Shown here in pieces: positions 42,810 to 50,815 of a stretch of DNA of 50,815 bases (the first letter of the stretch is position 1; the number at the start of each line of letters is the position of its first letter). Position numbers and translations under genes: made by a program. The notes beneath the pieces were generated by a model, which had not been told where the DNA came from, made no database searches, and saw nothing but the letters and a program-made list of their open reading frames with translations. The DNA is from Bryobacterales bacterium (GTDB lineage Bacteria; Acidobacteriota; Terriglobia; Bryobacterales; Bryobacteraceae), in contig PMUP01000049.1 of NCBI GenBank assembly GCA_003166865.1, forward strand, positions 1 to 50,815, given 5' to 3'.

Positions 42810-45800
42810 CTAACAGGAGGAAGGTGCGGTCTCGGGCAGCAGAGCTTCCTCGATGGCCTTCTCCACCGGCATGGCCCAACCTTCTAACCAGGCCGTCGCG
42901 CCCGCGGCGTTGGCCAATGCCTGCCTGGCGGGATCCAGGATGGCTTCGAGTTTGGCATGTTCAGCGGGCGTCAGCGGAGCACCGATATTTTGGCGCAACG
43001 CAGCCGCTGCGCCTGCCAAACGCAACGAACGCTCCGTTTGCAGTTGAGCCGCCGCTGAGGCCGCGAAGCACTCCAGCAGGCGCGCAATCCCGCGCTTATG
43101 TTCCAATTCCTGAAAAAGTTTCAGGCTTTCCCGGTGCAGGGCGTGAGCCGCGGAAATATTCCGCTGTTCCCTCGCCAAGGTTCCCAAATCCGTCAGCGTG
43201 CCGGCAACGCCCCAACGGTCGCCAAGTTCCCGAAAAATTGCCAGGGCCTGTTCGTACAACCCCTGTGCGGCGGCCGAGTCACCCTGATCCCGGGCGACAT
43301 CGCCCTGAGAGTTCAGCGACCAAGCGACGCCTGTCCGATCTCCCAAACCTAAGAAGATTGAGAGACACTCCGCGTAAAGGGAGCGCGCGCGGGCGTAATC
43401 ACCCTGCAATTTGACGACGCTTGCCAGGTTGCTGAGAGAACGGGCGACGGCCTTCTGGTCGCCCAATTCTCTCCACAGCGTCAGGCCTTCTTCGAACAGA
43501 GAGTGCGCAACTGTGACTTCACCCCGGTGCCGGGCGTTGACCGCCAGCCCGTTTAGAGAAACGGCGACGCCTTGCTTGTCACCTAACCGGCGCGCGATGT
43601 CCAGACTTTCGCTGAAGAGCGCATCCGACGAGGCATAATCCGCCTGCTCGCTCGCAAGCACACCGGCGACAAACGTCGCGCGCTCGCGCGTCTTGGTGGG
43701 AGCTGCCGCTACTGGCAGTTTCAGCAGCTTGCCCAGCCTGTCCCTGCCTTCGGCGAGAAACTCGCGCGTCTCCCAGAAGCGAAACAGGGCCGCGCAGAGA
43801 CGCAAGCCCCACTCGGCATCTCTGGTTTTTGTCAACCATTCCAGGGCCGCGCGAAAATTGTCATGTTCCAGCGCGAAACGCTCCAGCCATTCCGCTTCGT
43901 CCGCGCCGCTGCGCTCGGTAGCCTCTTCTTCGGCCAGCACCAGGCAATAGGCGGCATGCGCGCGCCTCGTTAAGGCCTGCTCGCCGCTGGCCTCCAGTTT
44001 TTCAAGAGCGTACTCGCGAATCGTTTCCAGCATCAGAAAGCGGGATTCACCGTTGCGCTGCTCCACCTGCTGCAGCAGGCTTTTGTCCACCATGGACGCG
44101 GTTCCATCCAGCAGGTCCAAATCGAGATCGCCTTTGGTGTCGCAGACAGCTTCTACGCCTTCCAGATTGCTTCCGCCTACAAACACCGATAATCTTCGGA
44201 AAAGCTTCTGTTCGGCAGGACTCAGCAGATCGTGGCTCCAATCGATCGTAGAGCGAAGCGTCTGCTGCCTCTGCGGCAGGTCCCGCGCGCCGCCCGTCAA
44301 TAACTGCAACCGGTTGGCCAGCCGCGTCAGCATGGAGGCGGGCGAAAGAACTTTGACCCGCGCGGCCGCCAGTTCAATCGCGAGAGGCAGACCGTCCAAC
44401 CGGGCGCAAATTTCGGTAACAGTGCGGGCGTTCTCCCGATTCAATTCAAAATCCGGCTTGGCCGCAACGGCACGTTGTACGAACAGCGCGATCGCAGGGT
44501 ACCGTGACAGCGCCTCCAGCGAAAGCATGGATCTCGAATCCGGCAGCGCCAGTGGCGGCACCGGAAATTCCTGTTCTCCGTATACATGCAGGGCCGCCCG
44601 GCTGGTTACCACGATTTTGAGATTGGGAGCCATGGCCAGGAGTTCGGCCACGGTGGGCGCCGCCGGAGTGAGGTGCTCAAAATTGTCCAGCAGGAGCAGC
44701 ATGGGCGGGTTTAACGAGTTCTGCAGATTCTTCTTGAGGATTTCGAGCGGCGACTGGCTTCCCGCCTCCCGGATTCCCAGCGTCTGAACAATCACCGAAG
44801 CGATCAAGCCCGGATCGGTTAGCGCAGCGAGCGGGACAAAATATGTGCCACCTGGAAAGCGGTCGCCCAGGCCATTCGCCACCTCCACCGCGAGACGCGT
44901 TTTACCGATCCCACCAGGACCGGTAACTGTGACCAGGCGCACATCGGGACGCATCAGGAGTTCCCGGGCGGCCGCTACTTCCTTCTCTCGCCCCACAAAC
45001 CGGGTCCGCTGCACGGGAACGTTGGCTGCCCGGGCCTCCACGTGCTTCACTTCCACCTGCTGAATTGGTTTTTCCGAGAAGCGGTCGCGCATGGCTCCAA
45101 GTTCGCGCGCCAGATCTCGGGTGGAGGCGTAGCGCTTATCGGGCTCCTTCGCCAGGCATTTCTCGATAGCCCAACATAGCGGAGCGGGGATGTCGGGGTT
45201 TTGCACTCCAATTGGCTCGGCTTGATCCCGTAGCAGGGCCGCCATCGTCTCCGCTGCCGTGCTTCTCTGAAAGGGACGCTTTCCAGTCAGCATTTCGTAG
45301 AGCATCAAGCCGAACGAGAACTGGTCTGACCGGAAATCAACCTGGCCGCTGGCAGCCTGCTCCGGTGACATGTACTGCCGCGTTCCCAAGATCTGACCCG
45401 GTTCAGTGGCCGCCGGCTTCGTTGACCGCCGCGAGCCCCACTGCTGACCCGGTTCAGTGTGCCACACGGACATGTTGCCCGCCTCCGGCGGGTTATCGGC
45501 GGCTGGTGGCGCGATCTTCGCCAGGCCAAAGTCGAGGATCTTGACGAATCCGTCGTAGGAGACTATTACGTTTCCGGGCTTCAAGTCCCGGTGCGCGATG
45601 CCCGCTTCATGCGCCTTGGCCAATCCCTCGGCGATCTGCGCCGCGATTTCAATTACCCTTCGTATCGGCAGCAAGCCGACCAGAAGCAGCCCATCCAGCG
45701 TCGTTCCCTCGATCAGCTCCATTGCAATGTAGTGAGTGGAACCGTGCTGCCCGAGTTCGTAGATGGTAACGATATTGGGGTGGTTGAGGCCCGATGCCAA

Positions 45801-46586
45801 GCGCGCTTCCTGCTCGAAGCGGCGCAAGCGATCAGGGTCCGCGGAAAAGGCGGCGGGCAAAATCTTGACCGCAACAGCGCGCTCCAGACGGATGTCGAGG
45901 GCGCGATAGACTTCACCCATCCCGCCGGCGCCAAGCGGCGCGACGATCTCATAGGATCCGAGTTTGTCGCCCGGAGCGCATCTCGCCGAACTGCCGCTGG
46001 CGCCGCCCGGCTTGGGAGAGGGAAGAGTGCCGTAGCCTTCGGCTTCCGTAATGGAGTACGTTCTGACCGGCTGCTGTATGTTCTTGAAACTCATTTCGCC
46101 GAGCGAATGGAACGACAGCGACAGTTTGTTGTGTACGTGGTCGTGAACACTTCCGGAAATGCAGATTCCTCCAGGCTCCGCGGCCGTCTGCAACCGCGCC
46201 GCGACGTTGACACCATCCCCCAGAAGGTCCTGGCCATGCAGCATGACGTCACCCAGGTTGATCCCGATTCGGAATCGCACCTGACGGGAGGATGGCAGCT
46301 GATCGTTTCGCGTGCCCATCGCAGCCTGGATGTCGGTCGCGCAGCGCACCGCTTCCACGGCGCTCCCGAACTCCGCCAGGATCGCATCCCCGGCCGTGTT
46401 GAAAACGCGTCCGCGATGCATCGCCACCAGGGACTCGAATACCTGCTTGTAGCTCCGAAAGGTCCTGAGCGTGCCCTCTTCATCGTCGCCCATAAGGCGG
46501 CTGAATTCGGCAACATCAGCCGAAAGAATCGTCGCTAGCTTTCGCTCCAGGAATTGCGCGTCCAGGCTGTTGGTTTCGTCGGGCAT
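42810..46586 (-). CDS. Fused adenylate cyclase, Ser/Thr kinase, STAND ATPase and TPR protein
   Basis: 1258 residues from ATG 46586 (a longer frame would overlap the poxB gene). Class III nucleotidyl cyclase (about 15-180) with metal Asp24 (SADVAEF) and Asp67 (GDAIL) and LGDGVNVAARL. Kinase (about 212-495) with GAGGMGEVYRA, Lys241, HRDLKPGN and DFGLAK. The activation segment holds an insert (359-399) with TEPGQ repeated before GTRQYMSPEQ. STAND/NB-ARC ATPase (about 528-810) with GPGGIGKTRLAVEVA and LLLLDNFEHL. C-terminal TPR-like repeats. No membrane segment seen. Probably cytoplasmic signalling; targets unknown. Confidence 0.88.
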   Translation of the reverse strand: MPDETNSLDAQFLERKLATILSADVAEFSRLMGDDEEGTLRTFRSYKQVFESLVAMHRGRVFNTAGDAILAEFGSAVEAVRCATDIQAAMGTRNDQLPSSRQVRFRIGINLGDVMLHGQDLLGDGVNVAARLQTAAEPGGICISGSVHDHVHNKLSLSFHSLGEMSFKNIQQPVRTYSITEAEGYGTLPSPKPGGASGSSARCAPGDKLGSYEIVAPLGAGGMGEVYRALDIRLERAVAVKILPAAFSADPDRLRRFEQEARLASGLNHPNIVTIYELGQHGSTHYIAMELIEGTTLDGLLLVGLLPIRRVIEIAAQIAEGLAKAHEAGIAHRDLKPGNVIVSYDGFVKILDFGLAKIAPPAADNPPEAGNMSVWHTEPGQQWGSRRSTKPAATEPGQILGTRQYMSPEQAASGQVDFRSDQFSFGLMLYEMLTGKRPFQRSTAAETMAALLRDQAEPIGVQNPDIPAPLCWAIEKCLAKEPDKRYASTRDLARELGAMRDRFSEKPIQQVEVKHVEARAANVPVQRTRFVGREKEVAAARELLMRPDVRLVTVTGPGGIGKTRLAVEVANGLGDRFPGGTYFVPLAALTDPGLIASVIVQTLGIREAGSQSPLEILKKNLQNSLNPPMLLLLDNFEHLTPAAPTVAELLAMAPNLKIVVTSRAALHVYGEQEFPVPPLALPDSRSMLSLEALSRYPAIALFVQRAVAAKPDFELNRENARTVTEICARLDGLPLAIELAAARVKVLSPASMLTRLANRLQLLTGGARDLPQRQQTLRSTIDWSHDLLSPAEQKLFRRLSVFVGGSNLEGVEAVCDTKGDLDLDLLDGTASMVDKSLLQQVEQRNGESRFLMLETIREYALEKLEASGEQALTRRAHAAYCLVLAEEEATERSGADEAEWLERFALEHDNFRAALEWLTKTRDAEWGLRLCAALFRFWETREFLAEGRDRLGKLLKLPVAAAPTKTRERATFVAGVLASEQADYASSDALFSESLDIARRLGDKQGVAVSLNGLAVNARHRGEVTVAHSLFEEGLTLWRELGDQKAVARSLSNLASVVKLQGDYARARSLYAECLSIFLGLGDRTGVAWSLNSQGDVARDQGDSAAAQGLYEQALAIFRELGDRWGVAGTLTDLGTLAREQRNISAAHALHRESLKLFQELEHKRGIARLLECFAASAAAQLQTERSLRLAGAAAALRQNIGAPLTPAEHAKLEAILDPARQALANAAGATAWLEGWAMPVEKAIEEALLPETAPSSC

Positions 46587-46686
46587 TTGCGTTGCTCCAC
46601 GCTCGGACTTGCCGCGTATGATAGCACCACCGGGGGTAACGGCCAAACCGTAGAAGTGCCCGGCTGGCCTCCTCCACGGCTCCCGT

Positions 46687-48423
46687 TCAGACCAACCCGA
46701 CGTTCCGTTCAATCGTCTTGATCACCGAGTCCATCTTTCCGTTCAATACCTGTTTGGCGACGCTCAGCGTGAAGCCTGCGACCGTATGCCACGGAACGTG
46801 CGACGGCAGCGACAGCGCGTAGGGATCCACCACCGCGTCCACCACCACTGGACCGCCTTTGTGCGCCAGCGCCTCGGCGAGCGCGTCCCTCACATCGCCT
46901 GGTTCTTCGATGCGGATGCCCTTCGCGCCCATCGCCTCCGCGACTTTGGCGAAGTTCGGGTTCTTGAAATCCACGCCGAACGGGACCACGCCGGCTTCCT
47001 GCATCTCGATGTTGACGAAATCGAGCGATTCATTGTTGAGAATGATCTGAACCACCGGCGTCTTCCGCTGGACTTGCGTCAGCAGGTCGCCGAGGCCGAG
47101 CATCGTGAACCCTCCGTCGCCGCACAGCGCGATCGTCTGGCGGCCGGGGTACGCCAGTTGCGCACCGAATGCGTTGGGAGCGGCATTGGCCATCGATGCC
47201 CATGAGAACGAGCCGAAGATCCGCCGGTTTGTCCCGCCCTTCAAATGCCGCGCCGCCCAGATGCAGGCCGTGCCCGTGTCCACAAAAAACATCGCGTCGT
47301 CGGACGCCAGTTCGCTCAGCGTGGCGGCCAGGAACTCGGGACGAATCGGCTTGATCCCCGGTCCTTTTTGGACGTAGTGTTGCAGAAGTTCGTGGAACGA
47401 ATCGGTCTCGGCGACGTGTTTCTCGAGAAAGCGGCTGTCGGTTTTGTCGCCGATTTTGGCGAGCAGTGCGGTCACGGTCGACTTGATGTCGCCCACCAGC
47501 GCCAGATCAACGGCGGTTCTCCGTCCGATGTGTTTCGGGTTCCTATCGATCTGGACTTTCTTCACGTCATCGCCCGGCAGAAATTCCGAGAACGGAAAGT
47601 CGGTGCCGAGCATCAGCAGCAGATCCGCATCGTGAATGGCCTTATAGGCTCCGCCGTATCCCAGCAGGCCGGTCATCCCGACGGCGTTGGGATTGTCATG
47701 CTCCAGCCATTGCTTCCCGCGAAAGGAGTATCCCACCGGCGCCTTCAGTCTGGCCGCGAGTTGCAGCACTTCATCGCGCGCATCGCGGCAGCCGTCGCCG
47801 CCGAAAATCGCCACCTTCTTCGCAGCCTCGATCATTGCGGCCAGCTTGTCGATATCCGCGTCGGCCGGGCGAAACTTCGGCGAAGCAGGCAGCGTGACCT
47901 GGTGGAAAGCATGCTCCGGCGCGTTCGCCGATGCGATGTCGCCGGGCAGCGAGATCACCGTCGGCCCCTTGTCGACCACCGCCGTCAGAATCGCGGTCGT
48001 GAACACCGCCCGCGCCTGTTCAGGGTTGACCACTCGCCCCACGTACAGGCACGCGGTATCGAAAAACTTGTAAGGGTTCAGCTCTTCCAGAGCCGCGGTG
48101 TCCATGATCCCGGTCTCAACATCGCCGGCGATGGCGATGATCGCAGCCCCCTCCTTGCGCGCGTCCATCAATCCATTGAAAAGGTGCGTCACGCCTGGAC
48201 CGGCGGTTCCGCACACCACCACCGGGTTGCCGCTCAGGTAGGCATCGGCGACCGCGGCGAAGACGCCGTATTCTTCATGCCGAACGTGGATGAACTCGAT
48301 CTTGCCGTTGCGCCGCAGCGCGTCGATCACCGGATTCAATGCATCCCCGACGATGCCGTAGCAGCGTTTGACGCCGGCTGACGCCAGCATGTCCCACATC
48401 ACGTCCGCAACTTTTCGTACCAT
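46687..48423 (-). CDS. poxB: Thiamine pyrophosphate-dependent pyruvate oxidase/dehydrogenase
   Basis: 578 residues. Three TPP-enzyme domains: N-terminal with GIVGDALNPVIDAL and the catalytic Glu in HVRHEEYGVFAA, a middle FAD/cofactor region with GMTGLLGYGGAYKAI, and a C-terminal TPP/metal motif GDGGFTMLGLGDLLTQV...NNESL. Best fit is PoxB-type pyruvate dehydrogenase (quinone), which converts pyruvate to acetate at the membrane. Other decarboxylase substrates are possible. Confidence 0.88.
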   Translation of the reverse strand: MVRKVADVMWDMLASAGVKRCYGIVGDALNPVIDALRRNGKIEFIHVRHEEYGVFAAVADAYLSGNPVVVCGTAGPGVTHLFNGLMDARKEGAAIIAIAGDVETGIMDTAALEELNPYKFFDTACLYVGRVVNPEQARAVFTTAILTAVVDKGPTVISLPGDIASANAPEHAFHQVTLPASPKFRPADADIDKLAAMIEAAKKVAIFGGDGCRDARDEVLQLAARLKAPVGYSFRGKQWLEHDNPNAVGMTGLLGYGGAYKAIHDADLLLMLGTDFPFSEFLPGDDVKKVQIDRNPKHIGRRTAVDLALVGDIKSTVTALLAKIGDKTDSRFLEKHVAETDSFHELLQHYVQKGPGIKPIRPEFLAATLSELASDDAMFFVDTGTACIWAARHLKGGTNRRIFGSFSWASMANAAPNAFGAQLAYPGRQTIALCGDGGFTMLGLGDLLTQVQRKTPVVQIILNNESLDFVNIEMQEAGVVPFGVDFKNPNFAKVAEAMGAKGIRIEEPGDVRDALAEALAHKGGPVVVDAVVDPYALSLPSHVPWHTVAGFTLSVAKQVLNGKMDSVIKTIERNVGLV

Positions 48424-48586
48424 GGATTCTCCTTCTCCCCTTAGACGCTCTTATACCAAACTGTGTGGCGCGCAATCCGACCCGTTCACGGCTTTCGCCC
48501 CAACTTTTCACCCACTCCTTCAACCACTTCACCCACCCATCCCCCACTCAACCCCCAATCCCTCGGGCTATTCTCGAATCGACTTT

Positions 48587-50050
48587 ATGCCCACGCGCCT
48601 CCAGCAAGCCGATCAGGCGATCGCCCTCCTCTATCATGCCCGCCTTGCTACGCCGTTCTTTTCCCGCGACGGCCAACCCTGCGCCAGCATCCCCAGGGAG
48701 GTCGATTCCCGCCGCATTTTCCCCCTACGCTCGGCCGATTTCCGCGACTGGCTCACCGCCAATTATTACTCCGAGTTTGAAAGCGCGCCGTCCCCGGAAG
48801 CACTTCGCACCGCGCTCCGCACCCTGGAAGCCCGCGCGCAGTACGGCGACACACCCGCTCAAAAAATCGATCGCCGCCTCAGTTTCGAAGGCGACCCGTT
48901 CGCGCCATCCAAAATCCTTCTCGACCTGGCCAACCCCGCTGGCGAAATCCTGGGAATCACTTCCCACGGCTGGAGCATCACCGACAACCTGAGTCACTCC
49001 TTCCGCCAGTCTTCCTCCACTCTTCCACTGCCCGTTCCCACTGCGGCCAATCCCCAAACCCCAACCCCCAATCCCCTTGACGAGTTCACCGTCCTCTTTC
49101 ATCTCTCGCCAACCTCGCGCACCCGCATCTTTACCTGGCTCGCTGCCGCCCTTCGCCCCATCGGACCGTACCCTATCCTGGTCCTCCGCGGCCCTGCGTC
49201 CAGCGGCAAATCGGTCCTCGCCCGAGCTCTCCGCGTACTGATCGACCCTTCCACCGCCCCGCTCCGCCGCCTCCCCGTGCGCGATCGCGAAGTGCTCCAT
49301 CTCGCCCTGCAAAATTGGATTCTGGTCTTCGATCAAATCCACCGCATCCCCATCAAAATCTCCGAAGCGCTCTGCGCCATCTCCTCCGGCGACGCTCTCG
49401 AAGTCGCTCAGCCCGATGCCCGCGATTCTGCCTTGGTTGAAATCGCGCGGCCTATGATCCTGATCGCTCCACTCGACGAGGCCCAGTCTCCCTGGAACCC
49501 GCCGCGCTCGCTCGCCAACCGCAGCTTGACCGTCGATCTTCCTCCCATTGCCGCTCCTCGCCCCGAGGCCGCCGTTTGGTCCAGCTTCGAGGCGCTGCGT
49601 GCCCCGGCTTTGGCTGCTCTCGCGCAGGCTGTCTCTTCCGCGCTCCTGCATATTCGCGACATCGATCTCGGCAACGTCGCCCGCTTTCCCGATTGCGCCG
49701 CTTGGGCCGCGGCCGCCGCTCCCGTGCTCGGACTCGATGCCAACGCCATCATCGAAGCCGTCGCCGGTCCCGATTCCGTGTGGATTGGCTCCGATCCCCT
49801 TCGCGATACCCTGTATGCGCTCCTGCGCTCCAGCCCAGCCTGGTCCGGCGACGCAACCGCGCTGCTCACTGAACTCCGCGCTCTCGCGCCGCTCGCCACC
49901 CTGCCCAGCTCTCCCAGAGGACTTTCACAAGCGCTCACCCGCATCCCCGGCATTAGCGTTTCCAAGGGCAAAGGGACCCACGGCCAGCGCACGCTTTCGA
50001 TCCTCGCCGCCACTCAGTCCATACGCCGGCCTGCCTCCGAGGTCTTCTGA
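48587..50050 (+). CDS. P-loop ATPase, D5-like
   Basis: 487 residues from ATG 48587. Walker A GPASSGKSVLARALRVLID (about residue 205), a Walker B-like WILVFDQIHRI, then ANRSLTVDLPP (possible sensor), and a C-terminal winged-helix-like region. The layout is like the D5/phage helicase-primase ATPases found on mobile elements. A short Pro/Asn-rich insert (ANPQTPTPNP, about 49036-49075) echoes the one in tilS. Role unknown; no phage genes are near. Confidence 0.72.
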   Translation: MPTRLQQADQAIALLYHARLATPFFSRDGQPCASIPREVDSRRIFPLRSADFRDWLTANYYSEFESAPSPEALRTALRTLEARAQYGDTPAQKIDRRLSFEGDPFAPSKILLDLANPAGEILGITSHGWSITDNLSHSFRQSSSTLPLPVPTAANPQTPTPNPLDEFTVLFHLSPTSRTRIFTWLAAALRPIGPYPILVLRGPASSGKSVLARALRVLIDPSTAPLRRLPVRDREVLHLALQNWILVFDQIHRIPIKISEALCAISSGDALEVAQPDARDSALVEIARPMILIAPLDEAQSPWNPPRSLANRSLTVDLPPIAAPRPEAAVWSSFEALRAPALAALAQAVSSALLHIRDIDLGNVARFPDCAAWAAAAAPVLGLDANAIIEAVAGPDSVWIGSDPLRDTLYALLRSSPAWSGDATALLTELRALAPLATLPSSPRGLSQALTRIPGISVSKGKGTHGQRTLSILAATQSIRRPASEVF

Positions 50051-50101
50051 AATAACACCACCAAACACAAAAGTAGGCCACTTGCGCCACCCGGTTGTGG
50101 C

Positions 50102-50142
50102 GCACGCACTCTTGCGTGCCGTGTCGCGACTCTTCGCGACAC
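50102..50142. repeat. Two tandem palindromes with the same CTCT loop
   Basis: GCACGCA-CTCT-TGCGTGC (50102-50119) and GTGTCGCGA-CTCT-TCGCGACAC (50121-50142), one base apart, each a perfect hairpin with a CTCT loop. They lie in the 112-base gap between the ATPase gene and the next gene. This looks like a REP-type intergenic element. Confidence 0.8.
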
Positions 50143-50162
50143 CTGTAAACTAGAATTAGCTC

Positions 50163-50815
50163 GTGCGTACCTGCACCCTATTCGCGCTCGCCCTCACCCT
50201 GCTCGCCCAATCCGGCGACGCCCCCGACACCACTCCAGCCCAGACCAGCGCCCGCCGCCTCAATCGCTACGAATATAACGCTACCGTGCGCGATCTCCTC
50301 GCCACCCCCTTCCAGCCCGCCGCCGATTTCCCGGCCGACGATTCCGGCTACGGCTTCGACAACATCGCCAGCGTGCTCTCGCTCGCGCCCGCCCTCATGG
50401 AGAAATACCTCGCGGCCGCCGAGAAAATCGCCAAAGCCGCCATCGTCCCGCCCACTGCTCCCCAGCCCTCCGTCCAGCGCTACGCCGCTCGCGACTTCCG
50501 CCTGAAGGTCGACTTTGAAGCCGACTACGACATCTTGATCGCCGTCCACGGCCACGCTGATTCACATCAAGGTGATTCACATCAGGATGTCCCGCCCCAG
50601 GCCACATTCCTGATCGACGGCGTTCCCGCCGCAACCCTCCCTATCGACGACGCTCCCGAAGGCATGCGCGCCGTCCAATTCCGCCTGCACCTCGGCCGAG
50701 GCAACCCGGAGCTCTCCGTTGAACTGACCCCTTCCGGCGCCGGCCTGCGCTACGTCGAAATTCGTGGCGCTTATAATCCTACTCCTCCGCCTCTTCCTGA
50801 AAGCTACGCCCGAGT
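50163..50815 (+). CDS. DUF1587/DUF1592-type protein (3' end cut off)
   Basis: The frame is open from GTG 50163 to the last base. A signal peptide (TCTLFALALTLLAQS) is followed by ARRLNRYEYNATVRDLLATPF and FPADDSGYGFDNIASVLSLAPALMEKYL, the hallmark of the DUF1587 domain of planctomycete/acidobacterial cytochrome-type proteins. A DSHQ direct duplication (GDSHQD region about 50556-50580) is present. The remainder, including haem domains if any, is outside the window. Confidence 0.85.
   Translation, partial: MRTCTLFALALTLLAQSGDAPDTTPAQTSARRLNRYEYNATVRDLLATPFQPAADFPADDSGYGFDNIASVLSLAPALMEKYLAAAEKIAKAAIVPPTAPQPSVQRYAARDFRLKVDFEADYDILIAVHGHADSHQGDSHQDVPPQATFLIDGVPAATLPIDDAPEGMRAVQFRLHLGRGNPELSVELTPSGAGLRYVEIRGAYNPTPPPLPESYAR

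Noticed and set aside
45459-46538. 359-codon plus-strand frame inside the kinase fusion
   Set aside because: Shadow of the fusion gene on the other strand.
46587-46712. Longer N-terminus for the kinase fusion from 46712
   Set aside because: It would overlap poxB, and the cyclase domain starts normally from 46586.

Overview
The window looks like a chromosomal segment from a GC-rich Gram-negative bacterium, most likely an acidobacterium of the Solibacter/Bryobacter kind. That placement is an inference from the gene families: a PQQ alcohol dehydrogenase, a planctomycete/acidobacterial DUF1587-type protein, TPR-bearing membrane mannosyltransferase-like proteins, a very large kinase fusion and YVTN/fibre-like secreted proteins. 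No rRNA, tRNA, CRISPR array or intact insertion sequence was seen.

Layout. 1-5250 (+): the end of a PQQ dehydrogenase, an antitoxin with the remains of its PIN toxin, RNase J, and an FAD-linked oxidase whose N-terminus is short. 5271-9142 (-): a tandem duplication of a membrane/TPR gene; the left copy is broken, the right copy intact. 9151-16207 (+): a compact histidine operon, hisI-G-D-C-HAD-B-H-F-A. It is preceded by a His-rich leader peptide, a perfect terminator hairpin and a competing antiterminator, which is the layout of a ribosome-mediated attenuator. The leader ATG lies at the predicted transcription start. 16187-20247 (-): a HAD phosphatase, FtsH and TilS. 20297-21899: a TetR regulator diverging from an SDR gene across two palindromic operators. 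22040-26457: small secreted, catalase-like, RsbU-like, DUF1003, DinB-like and cupin genes. 26475-30308 (+): a coupled run of a membrane protein, a KdsC-like phosphatase, an ACT-domain protein and a LuxR-type regulator. 30365-35078: a palindrome followed by two large secreted repeat proteins, the second frameshifted.

35273-37141 (-) holds an ECF sigma factor with a broken anti-sigma-like zinc-finger gene downstream, and a receiver-like protein. 37288-40710 (+) is a run of 6-phosphogluconolactonase, a CapA-like phosphatase, a patatin, a small unknown and a 2H phosphoesterase. A toxin-antitoxin pair follows, sandwiched between the 2H gene and a 99% identical partial copy of it. 41940-48423 carries an OsmC-like protein, a DUF4242 protein, a 1258-residue cyclase-kinase-STAND-TPR fusion and a PoxB-type enzyme. 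The window ends with a P-loop ATPase, a double-palindrome element and the start of a DUF1587-type gene.

The main result is the histidine control region. Leader peptide, extended -10, terminator and antiterminator can all be read directly from the bases. The duplicated unit upstream seems to carry a decayed second copy of the same attenuator. The HAD gene inside the operon is a good candidate for the missing histidinol-phosphate phosphatase, and no hisE is present in the window.
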